DNA from: Rhodococcus sp. 14-1411-2a
GTDB taxonomy: Bacteria > Actinomycetota > Actinomycetes > Mycobacteriales > Mycobacteriaceae
Reading direction: 5' to 3'
Assembly: GCF_002259485.1 (NCBI RefSeq)
Contig: NZ_NPGA01000014.1
Coordinates: 248,001-312,000 of the forward strand
Length of the DNA stretch: 64,000 nt
Below the pieces are notes generated by a model. It did no database searches, had not been told where the DNA came from, and worked only from the letters and a program-made list of their open reading frames with translations. Positions within the stretch are counted from its first letter, which is position 1; every line of letters begins with the position of its first letter. The translations under genes were made by a program, and so were the position numbers. Positions 54,754 through 63,703 of this stretch are shown in pieces.

Positions 54754-55926
54754 TCACACGGCGGGCTTCGTGCGAAGGAGGACCTTCGCGACCGGTTCGA
54801 CGACTCGGGCCGCGATGGGCCCCAGGATGGCCATCAGCAGTACGTATGCCGTGGCCAGAGCAGCCAGCTCGCCCTCGACGGCTCCCGCGGCCACGGCCAG
54901 CCCGGCGATGACGATGGAGAACTCGCCGCGGGCCACGAGGGCCGCACCGGCGCGCAGTCGGCCCGGTCGCCCTATTCCTTGACGCCTGGCCGCCCACCAG
55001 CCCGTCGCGATCTTGGTCGCTGCGGTGGCGACCGCCAGGACGATAGCCCAGCCGAGCACCGGCGGGATGGTTGCCGGATCGGTGGCGAGACCGAACACGA
55101 CGAAGAACATCGCTGCGAACAGATCCCGGAGGGGTTCGAGAACGCGGGTGGCGTTGGCGGCCGTCGAGCCGGAGATCGCGATACCGAGCAGGAATGCGCC
55201 GACGGCGGCCGAGACCTGCAGTTCCGACGCGATTCCGGCCACCAGCAGGGCAGCGCCGAGGACGTTGAGGAGCATGACCTCACGGTCCTTGCTGTCGAGC
55301 AGCGAGGAGACCGAGCTGCCGTAGCGCAGAGCGATGACCAGGACGATCGTGACCACCAGCAGGGAGATCCCGAGAGCTTCGAGCCCGCCGAGGAAACTGG
55401 CACCCATCAGGACCGTGGTGAGGATCGGCAGGTAGACGGCCATCGCGAGGTCCTCGAACACCAGGATGGAGAGCACGATGGGGGTTTCTCGGTTGCCGAG
55501 CCGGCCGAGGTCGGTGAGGACCTTGGCGATGATGCCCGAGGACGAGATGTAGGTGACACCGCCCATCACCAGTGCTCCGACGCCGCCCCAGCCGAGTATC
55601 AGTGCCACCACTGCGCCCGGAGTGAAGTTCAGAGCGATGTCGACCAGGCCCGCCAGCCAGGATCGGCGCAGTCCGGTGACGAGTTCGGTGGCGGTGTACT
55701 CGAGTCCGAGCAGGAGCAGCAGCAGGATGACGCCGATTTCGCTGGCGATCTCACTGAATTCGTCGATGCCGGCGAGGCTGACGATTCCGCCGTTGCCGAA
55801 GGCGAGACCGGCGAGAAGATAGAACGGAATGGGGGAGACCCCGAACTTGCCTGCCACGCGGGCGAGTAGGCCGAGGACGAAGAACACCGCTCCCAGTTCG
55901 GTCAGAGCGAGTGCAGTCTCGGCCAC
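54754..55926 (-). CDS. Cation:proton antiporter (KefB/KhtU family)
   Basis: A 390-residue CPA2 antiporter with about 12 helices. Marks are ALTELGAVFFVLGLLARVAG, LLLLGLEYTATELVTGLRRS, VFEDLAMAVYLPILTTVLMG (with the membrane aspartate) and ARGEFSIVIAGLAV. No C-terminal TrkA-N domain is present; the partner gene at 55947 supplies the regulatory domain. It lies 20 bases after that gene and 0 bases before the GntR start. It likely expels K+ or Na+ for pH balance. Confidence 0.91.
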   Translation of the reverse strand: MAETALALTELGAVFFVLGLLARVAGKFGVSPIPFYLLAGLAFGNGGIVSLAGIDEFSEIASEIGVILLLLLLGLEYTATELVTGLRRSWLAGLVDIALNFTPGAVVALILGWGGVGALVMGGVTYISSSGIIAKVLTDLGRLGNRETPIVLSILVFEDLAMAVYLPILTTVLMGASFLGGLEALGISLLVVTIVLVIALRYGSSVSSLLDSKDREVMLLNVLGAALLVAGIASELQVSAAVGAFLLGIAISGSTAANATRVLEPLRDLFAAMFFVVFGLATDPATIPPVLGWAIVLAVATAATKIATGWWAARRQGIGRPGRLRAGAALVARGEFSIVIAGLAVAAGAVEGELAALATAYVLLMAILGPIAARVVEPVAKVLLRTKPAV

Positions 55927-55946
55927 CGGGTCAGACCCGACGATTG

Positions 55947-56429
55947 TCAGGCATTGCCGAGGATCTTGGCAGCTGCGTCCAAACCGTCGGCGGTTCCGAC
56001 GGCGACCAGCAGATCGCCCGAGACGAGGGTGAAGCCGGGAGTGGGTGACGGTTGTACTTGGCCCGCGCGCATCACTGCGACGATCGAGACGCCGGTCTTG
56101 GTGCGCATCCCGGTATCGCCGAGGGGGCGGCCGTCGAAACGCGAGCCCTTCCTGACGGGGAGCTGGCGGGTGTTGATGCCGGGGAGGTCGCGATGCTGTT
56201 CCCCGAGCTGAGCGATGAGTTGCGGCGACCCGAGCAGATTGCCCAGAGCCGCCGCTTCCTCATTGCTCAACGTGATGGATTCCTGCGTCGCATCGGGGTC
56301 GTCCTTGCGCGAGACGATCAACTCGTTCGCGCCGTCCTTGCGGGTGATGACGCCTATGCGACGCCCGGAAGCGAGGGCGAAATCCTTCCGCACCCCGATT
56401 CCCGGCAGCAGGGTCACTTCGACGTTCAT
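55947..56429 (-). CDS. TrkA-C domain regulatory subunit (KhtT-like) of the antiporter
   Basis: A 160-residue cytoplasmic protein. The N-terminal part (MNVEVTLLPGIGVRKDFAL; RRIGVITRKDGANELIVSRK) precedes a TrkA-C (RCK-C) domain with VSIVAVMRAGQVQPSPTPGF and LVSGDLLVAVGTADGLDA. This matches KhtT, which controls the KhtU antiporter encoded next. The two are one operon with 20 bases between. Confidence 0.88.
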   Translation of the reverse strand: MNVEVTLLPGIGVRKDFALASGRRIGVITRKDGANELIVSRKDDPDATQESITLSNEEAAALGNLLGSPQLIAQLGEQHRDLPGINTRQLPVRKGSRFDGRPLGDTGMRTKTGVSIVAVMRAGQVQPSPTPGFTLVSGDLLVAVGTADGLDAAAKILGNA

Positions 56430-56496
56430 GGTCGAAATGCTAGCCCTGCAGGCAACGCATTATCGCCGGATCGGGTGTGAGCCCGACCCAGGTCGA

Positions 56497-56811
56497 TCAG
56501 GATGCGACGGCAGCCAGGAGGGCTTCGCGCTGGTTTGCACCGAGGCCACCGATACGGCGGGTATCGGCGATGGACAGCTGCTCGAGCAGCTGTGCGGCGC
56601 GCACGGAACCAACACCCGGCAGGGCCTTGATCAGGGCGGACACCTTGGTCTTCTTGACGATCTCGTCGTTCTCCGCCTTGGCGAGAACGTCAGCGACGCT
56701 GAGTTCGCCGGACTTGACGGATGCGAGCAGCTTCGACCGCGCAGTGCGTGCCTCGGCCGCCTTGGCCAGCGCCGCGGTGCGCTGTTCCGGTGTCAATACT
56801 GGTAAAGCCAT
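56497..56811 (-). CDS. mihF: Integration host factor, actinobacterial type (mIHF)
   Basis: A 104-residue nucleoid protein with the mIHF pattern (MALPVLTPEQRTAALAKAAE; ELSVADVLAKAENDEIVKKT; VSALIKALPGVGSVRAAQLL; RRIGGLGANQREALL). The GVGSVRA loop is the HhH-type DNA contact. The ATG at 56811 follows GAGGAG, while the longer frame reaching 57033 has no family match. It is a single-domain, non-HU fold essential in mycobacteria. A TAGATT (56892-56897) may be its -10. Confidence 0.95.
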   Translation of the reverse strand: MALPVLTPEQRTAALAKAAEARTARSKLLASVKSGELSVADVLAKAENDEIVKKTKVSALIKALPGVGSVRAAQLLEQLSIADTRRIGGLGANQREALLAAVAS

Positions 56812-57057
56812 GGCCTGTTCTCCTCGATTGTGGTGACCCGTCGCTCGTTGACAGGTCTCGACCCTCTTGCATCGTGCCTGGTGGCTCTCCCAATCTAACC
56901 GAACAACACGACTGTCATTCCGGTCGAGCCACCGAACCTTCCCAGCCAGGCTACGTCCTATCCGATTCGGGGTGTGCCCCGACCAGCACTTCGGCCCCGT
57001 GTCGGCTCGCGAAGGGCGTCGTGTACCGGGCATGTTCGACGCCTCCCTGCCCGCCTT

Positions 57058-58614
57058 TCAGGCAGGTGCCGGCGAGTAGGTCTTCCGGAGTGCGACCTTG
57101 ACCACCTTGCCGCTCGCGTTGCGCGGGAGGGCGTCGACGACGACCAGATCCTTGGGGTGTTTGAACCGCGCGAGATGGTCGCCGAGCCACACGAGAAGCT
57201 CGTCGAGTGTCAGGTCCGGGGTGCCGGGCGAATCGTGCAGTGCGACCACCGCGACGGGCACCTCACCCCATCTGTCGTCGGGGCGGCCGATCACCGCGGC
57301 CTCGAGAATTCGGGGGTGGGAGAACAGGACGTTCTCGACTTCGGCGCAGTAGATGTTCTCGCCGCCGGAGATGATCATGTCCTTCTTGCGGTCGACGACG
57401 AACACGAAGCCTTCCTCGTCCTGGCGTACGAGGTCGCCGGAGTGGAACCAGCCGCCGTGGAATGCGTCCGCCGTCGCGTCCGGGTTCTCCCAGTAGCCCT
57501 GCATCAATGTGGGCCCTCGATAGACGATTTCGCCGATCTCGCCCTGCGCCACGTCGTTCATCTCGTCGTCGACGACGCGCGCGGCGATGGTCGGGATGAC
57601 GCGTCCGACGGAGCCGAGTTTGCGGACGGCGTCGACGCCGTCGAGCACGCAGGTGATGGGCGACATCTCCGTCTGCCCGAAGACCGCGACGTTGAGCGCT
57701 CCCGGGAACGTTGTCGACATCGCGCGCAGGACGGTGTCGGAGGCCGGGGCGGCACCCCAGGAAATGACCCGCAGGGCAAGTTCTCTCGGGTTCGCGGCCT
57801 GCTCCGCGCACATCGCCTGCCATTGCACGGGGACGAGGAAGAGATTGGTGACACCCTCGGCGGCGAGTACGTCGAGCAGGGTGCCCGGATCGAACGCACC
57901 GACCGGGTGGACGACGGTGGGAATGCCGAGCAGCAGGCTCGGCGCGAGACTGCCGAGTGCGGCGATGTGGAACATCGGTGAGGCGCAGAAACCGACCTCG
58001 TCGGTGGCGCTCATCTGCAGTGCCCGGATGCAGGTGAAGGCCTGGGCCTGCATGTTCGCGTGCGTGAGGACCGCGCCCTTGGGTCTTCCGGTGGTACCCG
58101 AGGTGTACATGATCAAGGCCGGGGCGTCGTCCGGAACGTCGACGGTGTCCGCCGGTTCAGCCGCGGACAGCAGCGCCTCGTAGTCGTCCCCGACGGTGAT
58201 GATTCCGTTCAGTGAATCACTCTGCGCCACAACTGCTTCGGCCAGCGGAGTGAGCGTGTCGTCGGTGATCACCAGGGTGGAGCCACTGTTCTGCGCGAGA
58301 AAGGCCACCTCGGGCGGAGTCATCCGGAAGTTCACCGGCACCGCCAGAGCCCCGAGCGCGTTGATTGCCAGCACCGCCTCGAGGTACTCGGGTCGGTTGA
58401 GCATCACGATCAACACCCGGTCGCCGAATCCGATTCCGCGGCTCTGCAGAACGCCTGCGCATCTCGACACGCGGTCGTCGAGTTCGCGCCACGAGATCGA
58501 TCGCCCCTGGAATCGGAGCGCCACGGCGTCGGGCTGCATGAGGGCGTGCCGTCGAACGTGGTTGTTCCAGTTGTTTCGGTTGGACAACCGGGGTTCGTTC
58601 GGGTGAGCGGCCAT
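57058..58614 (-). CDS. Acyl-CoA synthetase (AMP-dependent ligase)
   Basis: A 518-residue adenylate-forming ligase. The P-loop is MYTSGTTGRPKGAVLTHAN, the A5-type motif is VFGQTEMSPITCVLDGVDAV, the hinge is GWFHSGDLVRQDEEGFVFVV and RKKDMIISGGENIYCAEVEN, and the catalytic lysine is expected in LPRNASGKVVKVAL. The length fits medium/long-chain fatty acid or aromatic acid CoA ligases. It is divergent from the double-TetR gene over 188 bp and likely regulated by it. Confidence 0.93.
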   Translation of the reverse strand: MAAHPNEPRLSNRNNWNNHVRRHALMQPDAVALRFQGRSISWRELDDRVSRCAGVLQSRGIGFGDRVLIVMLNRPEYLEAVLAINALGALAVPVNFRMTPPEVAFLAQNSGSTLVITDDTLTPLAEAVVAQSDSLNGIITVGDDYEALLSAAEPADTVDVPDDAPALIMYTSGTTGRPKGAVLTHANMQAQAFTCIRALQMSATDEVGFCASPMFHIAALGSLAPSLLLGIPTVVHPVGAFDPGTLLDVLAAEGVTNLFLVPVQWQAMCAEQAANPRELALRVISWGAAPASDTVLRAMSTTFPGALNVAVFGQTEMSPITCVLDGVDAVRKLGSVGRVIPTIAARVVDDEMNDVAQGEIGEIVYRGPTLMQGYWENPDATADAFHGGWFHSGDLVRQDEEGFVFVVDRKKDMIISGGENIYCAEVENVLFSHPRILEAAVIGRPDDRWGEVPVAVVALHDSPGTPDLTLDELLVWLGDHLARFKHPKDLVVVDALPRNASGKVVKVALRKTYSPAPA

Positions 58615-58736
58615 CGCCGGTTCCTCTCGTCAGCGGTAAGAGCAGGGGATCGAATGTGATGCAGCCTACAGATCGGGCACTGCTTTGTCCGGAGCTTCGT
58701 CGACTGCATTTCTGCAGCTCAGCCCTGCAATAAGTT

Positions 58737-58750
58737 TGCGATCATTCGCA
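58737..58750. promoter_or_regulatory. Inverted repeat, candidate operator of the double-TetR gene
   Basis: TGCGA-TCAT-TCGCA, a perfect 5-bp dyad, overlaps a weak -35 (TTGCGA, 58736-58741). A good -10 TACTAT (58761-58766) follows at 19-base spacing, 36 bases before the start at 58803. This fits autoregulation, and the same region also faces the acyl-CoA ligase. Confidence 0.45.
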
Positions 58751-58802
58751 TCGATGCCGCTACTATGGGGAATCGAGACGACCGGCGGTGCAAGGGCAGG
58801 CG

Positions 58803-59990
58803 ATGAACGAGACAGGTACGACGGCGCAGCGGCGTCGGCCACGGAATCGAAAGGCGCAGATTCTGGTGGCCGCGGCCGAGGCCTTCAGCGAGCGCGGCTA
58901 TCACCCCGTCGGAATCGAGGACATCGCCGCCACCGTCGGCATTTCCGGGCCTGCGCTGTACCGGCACTTTCCCACCAAGTACTCCTTGTTCGTCCACACC
59001 GTCACGCGGATGACCGACTCGTTGGTCGCGGCAACCGATCCGGCCGTCATCGATGTGGAGGATCCGCAGGCTCGGATCGACGCGGTCATCGGTGCCATCA
59101 TCGCCACCACCCTCGACAATCGGCGCACCGGTGGGTTGTATCGATGGGAGGGGCGCTATCTCGTCGGTTCGGACCGTGAGTACTTACGCCGAGCGCTGCG
59201 AACGGTGCACGAGCGGGTGACGGTCCCGCTGCGACAGCTTCGCCCCGATCTGTCCGAATCCGATGCAGCGCTGCTGGCCACCGCGGCAATCAGTGTGGTC
59301 GCCAGCATCACCGCGCATCGATCGGCGTTGTCGGCCAAGCAGATCGAGGAGTCGATGCTCGCTGCCGCACGGTCGGTTCTGTGGACCGAACTTCCGCAGC
59401 AGGGCAGCGCATCTCCTCACCGCGAATCCGTGCTCGAGCATGCATCGAAACGCGAAGAGCTGCTGCATCATTCGATCAGGCTGTTCTACCTGCACGGCTA
59501 CCACGAGGTGGGCCTGGACGACATCGGCGCAGCGGCGTCGATCACTGCCTCCAGTGTGTACCGCTATTTCCCCAGCAAGGCCGAACTGCTCGAGGCTGCG
59601 TTGCACCGTGCCAACGACCAGCTCACCGACACCCTCGCCGGTGCGCTCGAGCAATCGAGCTCCCCGGTCGACGCGGTGCGGACGTTCGCCAGGCTGTACA
59701 CCGAATTGACCTTCAGGCAGGGCGAACTCGTGGCCGTGTACTTCGCCGAGATCGGAAATCTGCCGGCCGATCGGCGGACGACGCTGCGCAGAATTCAGCG
59801 CCACAACATCGACGGCTGGGCGCAACTACTGCGGGAAGCACGGCCGAACACGAGCGTGGTGGTCTCGAAATTTCTGATCCACGCCGCTCTCGGGTTGGTC
59901 TTCGACGTCGGTCGCACGGTGCGGTTCGAGCGCTCCGACCGAACCATGGCCCGTGTGCAGCAGACGATGACAGCGGTACTGCTGGGGTGA
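58803..59990 (+). CDS. Transcriptional regulator with two tandem TetR units
   Basis: A 395-residue protein. The first TetR HTH is ILVAAAEAFSERGYHPVGIE, then DIAATVGISGPALYRHFPTK. The second (about residues 214-260) is ELLHHSIRLFYLHGYHEVGL, then DDIGAAASITASSVYRYFPS. Each is followed by its own helical ligand domain. Normal TetR proteins are about 200 residues, so this is a fused pair, probably acting as a built-in dimer. The ATG at 58803 follows AAGGGCAGG. It is divergent from the acyl-CoA ligase. Confidence 0.92.
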   Translation: MNETGTTAQRRRPRNRKAQILVAAAEAFSERGYHPVGIEDIAATVGISGPALYRHFPTKYSLFVHTVTRMTDSLVAATDPAVIDVEDPQARIDAVIGAIIATTLDNRRTGGLYRWEGRYLVGSDREYLRRALRTVHERVTVPLRQLRPDLSESDAALLATAAISVVASITAHRSALSAKQIEESMLAAARSVLWTELPQQGSASPHRESVLEHASKREELLHHSIRLFYLHGYHEVGLDDIGAAASITASSVYRYFPSKAELLEAALHRANDQLTDTLAGALEQSSSPVDAVRTFARLYTELTFRQGELVAVYFAEIGNLPADRRTTLRRIQRHNIDGWAQLLREARPNTSVVVSKFLIHAALGLVFDVGRTVRFERSDRTMARVQQTMTAVLLG

Positions 59991-60002
59991 TCGCCGCCGG
60001 AC

Positions 60003-60899
60003 TCAGGCAGGCGTGGCCACGGCGGTGTACGGGCAGGCACCAGCTCCCAGATCCCGAGGGCGGTAGCCGACGGGATAACCGGGGTAGGTCTTGTTCGACG
60101 CGTCGGCGGTGGCCCGCGAGTGAGTCCGCTTGGGCAGGAACCGCTCCACCCGGGCTCGGGCACGCAGAGCCCGTACGGCGGCCCGCTCGATCGTCGCCGA
60201 GCCGGACGGGAAGCCGAAGGCACCCGCCATCCTGTCGTCCAGCAATGCGAAGACTGCCTGTTTCACGGCGGGGGTGAGCGCGGCGGGGTACCACGAGCAG
60301 TACAGCTCGAGGGTGTACGTGCCGATCCGTCGGTTGTCCTCGCTGAAGCGGAACGTGCGCTCCTCGTAGTCGAGCTTGAACTGCGCGAGCTCGGTGTACG
60401 AGGAGGGAATGTTCTTGATTCCCATCCGCTTTCCCACTTCGCAGTAGAAGTGGAACGTTGCGAGTCGTTCCTTCGGATGCAGGCGACGCCATCCGTAGGT
60501 GTCGATCCACTCGATCGGCTCGTAGATGAACGTCGTCAACACGTAGAGCATGTCGTCGTTCGAGATGTCGAACTGCCCGTGCATCCGGTTGACCATCCGA
60601 AGCGATTCGCGGCCCCGCTCGGAGTCGTATCCGTGCTCGAGCAATTCGGCCATCAGCAGCGCGGTGTCGTCGTAGCGCTTCTGCGGCCTGTTCTCGAATT
60701 CGCCGGTCCTGACCAACAGAGCCGAGATGGTCGGCACACAGTAGGTACGGAACAACGCGAATTCCAGTGCACGCTGGTAGTCCCACGGAAACTCGTAGCC
60801 GGCGGTGATGCGGTGGATCGTGTGGCAATCCCGTACCGGGTCGAGTTCCTCGATGCGGCGGAGCCAGCCGAAGCGCCCCTTCTTCGGCCTGATGTCCAT
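60003..60899 (-). CDS. MpaB-type (rubber oxygenase-like, DUF2236) oxygenase family protein
   Basis: A 298-residue helical protein of the oxygenase MpaB/latex-clearing-protein domain family. Marks are WDYQRALEFALFRTYCVPTI, RKRYDDT-like region (QKRYDDTALLMAELLEHGYD), VNRMHGQFDISNDDMLYVLT with the heme-type His, and FIYEPIEWIDTYGWRRL. Related Lcp proteins cleave polyisoprene with heme b. This one lacks a signal peptide. It lies 2 bases after an aldehyde dehydrogenase on the same strand, so an aldehyde product is plausible. Confidence 0.85.
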   Translation of the reverse strand: MDIRPKKGRFGWLRRIEELDPVRDCHTIHRITAGYEFPWDYQRALEFALFRTYCVPTISALLVRTGEFENRPQKRYDDTALLMAELLEHGYDSERGRESLRMVNRMHGQFDISNDDMLYVLTTFIYEPIEWIDTYGWRRLHPKERLATFHFYCEVGKRMGIKNIPSSYTELAQFKLDYEERTFRFSEDNRRIGTYTLELYCSWYPAALTPAVKQAVFALLDDRMAGAFGFPSGSATIERAAVRALRARARVERFLPKRTHSRATADASNKTYPGYPVGYRPRDLGAGACPYTAVATPA

Positions 60900-60901
60900 G
60901 G

Positions 60902-62398
60902 TCAGCCCCGTCCGTGACGAAGCTTGAGCGCCAGCACGGACAGCTTCATGTTTCGCGCTTTGCGCTTCATCGTCAGCAGATTGACCGGAGCTGCAAAACT
61001 CTGCACGGTCATCGATTTCACGGTGCTGAACTCACGGAGGCCGTCGGCACCGTGGATGCGGCCGAATCCCGAGTCGCCCGTGCCGCCGAACGGCAGCGCC
61101 GGAACACCGGCGAAGCCGAGCACCGAATTGACCGTCACGACACCACAATCGAGCTTCTCGGCGGCGCGTCTGCCCACCGCTCCGTCCTGGGTGAACACCG
61201 ATGCGCCGAGTCCGTACTTGGACGCGTTGGCGCGTTCGATGGCCTCGTCCAGATCGCGCACCTTGTTGACCACCACGGTCGGACCGAAGGTCTCCTCGGT
61301 GATCGCCGTCGAATCCTCGGGTACGTCGGTGAGAACCACCGGGTCGATGTACGGACCGTGCAACGAGTCGAGTCCGCCGACGACCGCCTTGCCGCCCTTG
61401 GCCAGAGCGTCCTCGATCTGGCCGCGCACGATGTCGCTCTGCTTACCCAGCGTCATGGGACCGTACGACGAGGTCTTCGTTCCGCCGGGCTTCAGTGCCC
61501 TCACCGCGGCGGTGAACTCGCCGACGAATCGGTCGTACACAGGAGCCGCGACGTAGATGCGTTCGACGCCCGCGCAGGTCTGCCCGGCGTTGCCCATCGC
61601 GCCGAACGTCGCGAATTCCACTGCGGCAGTGATGTCCGCGTCTGCGTCGACGAGCATCGCGTCCTTGCCGCCGCACTCGGCGACGAGTGGGGTCAGCGAC
61701 TTCGCGCAGGTGGCCATGACCTTCTTGGCCGTGGCGGTGGATCCGGTGAACGCGATCTTGTCGACACCGGATTCGACGAGGGCGGTGCCGGTGGATCCGT
61801 CGCCGGTGATCGTCTGGAACACCGGGTGCGGAGCGGCAAGCGACTGCCACTTCTCGGCCAACCAGGTCCCGACGCCAGGCGTCAGTTCGCTCGGTTTGAA
61901 CACGACGGTGTTGCCTGCCGCGAGGGCGTACGCGATCGAACCCATCGGTGTGTAGAGCGGGTAGTTCCAGGGGCCGATCACTCCGACGACACCGAACGGG
62001 CGGTACCCGACGTAGGCCTTCTGGTTCACGGCGAGCAGGCCCGATCCGACCTTGCGCTGCCGCAGGATCTTCTCGGCGTTGCGGGCCGCCCAGTCGAGGT
62101 GTTCGACGCCGAGCATGACCTCGAGCAGAGAGTCCTCGTCCGGCTTGCCGGTTTCGGCGGCGATGACGGTAGCGAGGCTCGCGGCGTCCTTGGCGATGGC
62201 GGACTTGAATTCGAGCAGCCACCTTTTGCGTCCGACAAAACCCTGCACGTCCCACCAGCGCGCGGCCGACCGGGCGCGAGCGACGGCGACGTCGACCTCT
62301 GCGGTGCCCGCGATCGGATACGTGGCGAGCGCGACACCTGTTCTGGGGTCGAGGCTTTCGAAGGTGCTCTCGTTCGTTCGTTCGATCTGGTCTGTCAC
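60902..62398 (-). CDS. Aldehyde dehydrogenase
   Basis: A 498-residue ALDH. The catalytic cysteine is Cys275 in NAGQTCAGVERIYV, the base glutamate is in VAECGGKDAMLVD and the cofactor loop is VIGPWNYPLYTPMGSIAYAL. The type resembles succinate semialdehyde or coniferyl-aldehyde dehydrogenases. GTG start with GGAGG 9 bases before. It is first of a two-gene operon with the MpaB-like gene, controlled from the promoter at 62428-62456. Confidence 0.93.
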   Translation of the reverse strand: MTDQIERTNESTFESLDPRTGVALATYPIAGTAEVDVAVARARSAARWWDVQGFVGRKRWLLEFKSAIAKDAASLATVIAAETGKPDEDSLLEVMLGVEHLDWAARNAEKILRQRKVGSGLLAVNQKAYVGYRPFGVVGVIGPWNYPLYTPMGSIAYALAAGNTVVFKPSELTPGVGTWLAEKWQSLAAPHPVFQTITGDGSTGTALVESGVDKIAFTGSTATAKKVMATCAKSLTPLVAECGGKDAMLVDADADITAAVEFATFGAMGNAGQTCAGVERIYVAAPVYDRFVGEFTAAVRALKPGGTKTSSYGPMTLGKQSDIVRGQIEDALAKGGKAVVGGLDSLHGPYIDPVVLTDVPEDSTAITEETFGPTVVVNKVRDLDEAIERANASKYGLGASVFTQDGAVGRRAAEKLDCGVVTVNSVLGFAGVPALPFGGTGDSGFGRIHGADGLREFSTVKSMTVQSFAAPVNLLTMKRKARNMKLSVLALKLRHGRG

Positions 62399-62422
62399 GG
62401 GCTCTATCCTCCAGCAGATCGC

Positions 62423-62443
62423 ATCACATATATTTGATGTGAT
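62423..62443. promoter_or_regulatory. Inverted repeat, candidate GntR operator
   Basis: ATCACAT-ATATTTG-ATGTGAT, a perfect 7-bp dyad with 7-bp spacer, covers the -10 of the aldehyde dehydrogenase promoter and lies 78 bp before the acyl-CoA dehydrogenase. The GntR gene at 63704 is the nearest regulator. Confidence 0.6.
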
Positions 62444-62456
62444 TCAATGTTGTCCA
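62428..62456 (-). promoter_or_regulatory. Promoter of the aldehyde dehydrogenase/MpaB operon
   Basis: On the minus strand, TGGACA (62451-62456) and ATATAT (62428-62433) have exact 17-base spacing. The expected start of transcription is about 22 bases before the GTG. The -10 lies within the dyad at 62423-62443, a layout that fits repression. Confidence 0.6.
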
Positions 62457-62521
62457 GGACACACTATGCGTCCGATTCGGTTGCTACAACCCCCGCCGCC
62501 TCGATGTGCAGGAGCCGATTC

Positions 62522-63697
62522 ATGAGTATCGATCTCACCCAGGAACAGACCGCGTTCGCCCAGGCTGTCGCGTCCTTCTGCGCCAAGGAGGCCGGCACCC
62601 GCGCCCAGCGGGACGCGCTCACCGAGCACGGGAAGCACACCCACAATCAGGCGCTCTACGACAAGATGGCCGAGCTGGGCTGGTTGGGTGCGATCATCTC
62701 CGAGGAGCATGGCGGGGCGGGCGGCAGCACCGTCGACCTGTGCATTCTGCTCGAAGAATCTGCCAAGGCCATGGCTCCCATCGGCGGCATCGGACCCACC
62801 CTGATCACCGGCGCGGCCTACGAGAAATTCGGCACACCCACACAGAAGGAGACCGTTCTCGGCGGCATCGTCGCCGGGCGGAGCTATTCGATCTCGATGT
62901 CCGAGCCCGAGGCCGGCTCGGACGTCGGCAACCTCAGCTGCCGCGCCGAGAAGACCGACACCGGCTGGCTGATCAACGGCCAGAAGACCTGGTGCTCCAA
63001 CGCGCACTTCGCCGATCGGATCCTGCTCGTCGCACGCACCGGCAGGAGCGGAGCCGGCGGAGCGACCCAGGGAGGCAGAGAGGGTGGGAAGCACGAAGGC
63101 CTGACGATGTTCGACGTTCCGGCCGATGTCGAGGGCCTGAACATCGTCGGCATCGACACGATGGGCGGCAAGGAAGTCAACGACCTGTACTTCACCGACT
63201 GCGCGCTGCCCGAGGACGCGGTGGTCGGGGTGGAAGGGCAGGGGTGGTCTCAGCTGATGACCGGTCTGAACATCGAGCGCCTCATTCTCGCGGCGATGAT
63301 GCTCGGCACGGCGCAACGAGCATTCGACGACACACTCGACTTCATCACCCAGCGACAGCAATTCGGACGGCCCGTCGGAACGTTCCAGGCACTGAGGCAT
63401 CGCATTGCCGATCTGGCCACCGAGATCGAGTGCGGCCGGCTGCTGGTCTACCACGTGGCTCGGTTGGTCGACGAGAATCCGACGAAGCTCTTCCCGCGCG
63501 AGGCGTCGATGGCCAAGCTCAAGCTCACCGAGACCGCCAAGAAGGTGGCGCTCGAAGGCATGCAGATGATGGGTGGCTACGGCTACGCCACCGAGTTCGA
63601 CATGGAAAAGCATGTCAGGACCACTCTCGTGTCCTCGATCTACGGCGGTACCAACGAGATTCAGCGCGACATAATCGGCAAGACGTACGGACTGTAG
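62522..63697 (+). CDS. Acyl-CoA dehydrogenase
   Basis: A 391-residue flavoenzyme. Marks are ISMSEPEAGSDVGNLSCRAE, GQKTWCSNAHFADRILLVAR, ITQRQQFGRPVGTFQALRHR, MQMMGGYGYATEFDMEKHVR and the tail IYGGTNEIQRDIIGKTYGL. It introduces a trans double bond into an acyl-CoA. AGGAG precedes the ATG at 62522. It is divergent from the aldehyde dehydrogenase over 123 bp, and 6 bases before the GntR gene, which is probably co-transcribed. Confidence 0.95.
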   Translation: MSIDLTQEQTAFAQAVASFCAKEAGTRAQRDALTEHGKHTHNQALYDKMAELGWLGAIISEEHGGAGGSTVDLCILLEESAKAMAPIGGIGPTLITGAAYEKFGTPTQKETVLGGIVAGRSYSISMSEPEAGSDVGNLSCRAEKTDTGWLINGQKTWCSNAHFADRILLVARTGRSGAGGATQGGREGGKHEGLTMFDVPADVEGLNIVGIDTMGGKEVNDLYFTDCALPEDAVVGVEGQGWSQLMTGLNIERLILAAMMLGTAQRAFDDTLDFITQRQQFGRPVGTFQALRHRIADLATEIECGRLLVYHVARLVDENPTKLFPREASMAKLKLTETAKKVALEGMQMMGGYGYATEFDMEKHVRTTLVSSIYGGTNEIQRDIIGKTYGL

Positions 63698-63703
63698 GTC
63701 ATC

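Noticed and set aside
54088..55869. 593-codon plus-strand frame
   Set aside because: Runs across the GntR and antiporter genes on the other strand; composition is shadow-like.
60914..62437. 507-codon plus-strand frame
   Set aside because: Antisense to the aldehyde dehydrogenase, which has its cysteine, glutamate and cofactor motifs.
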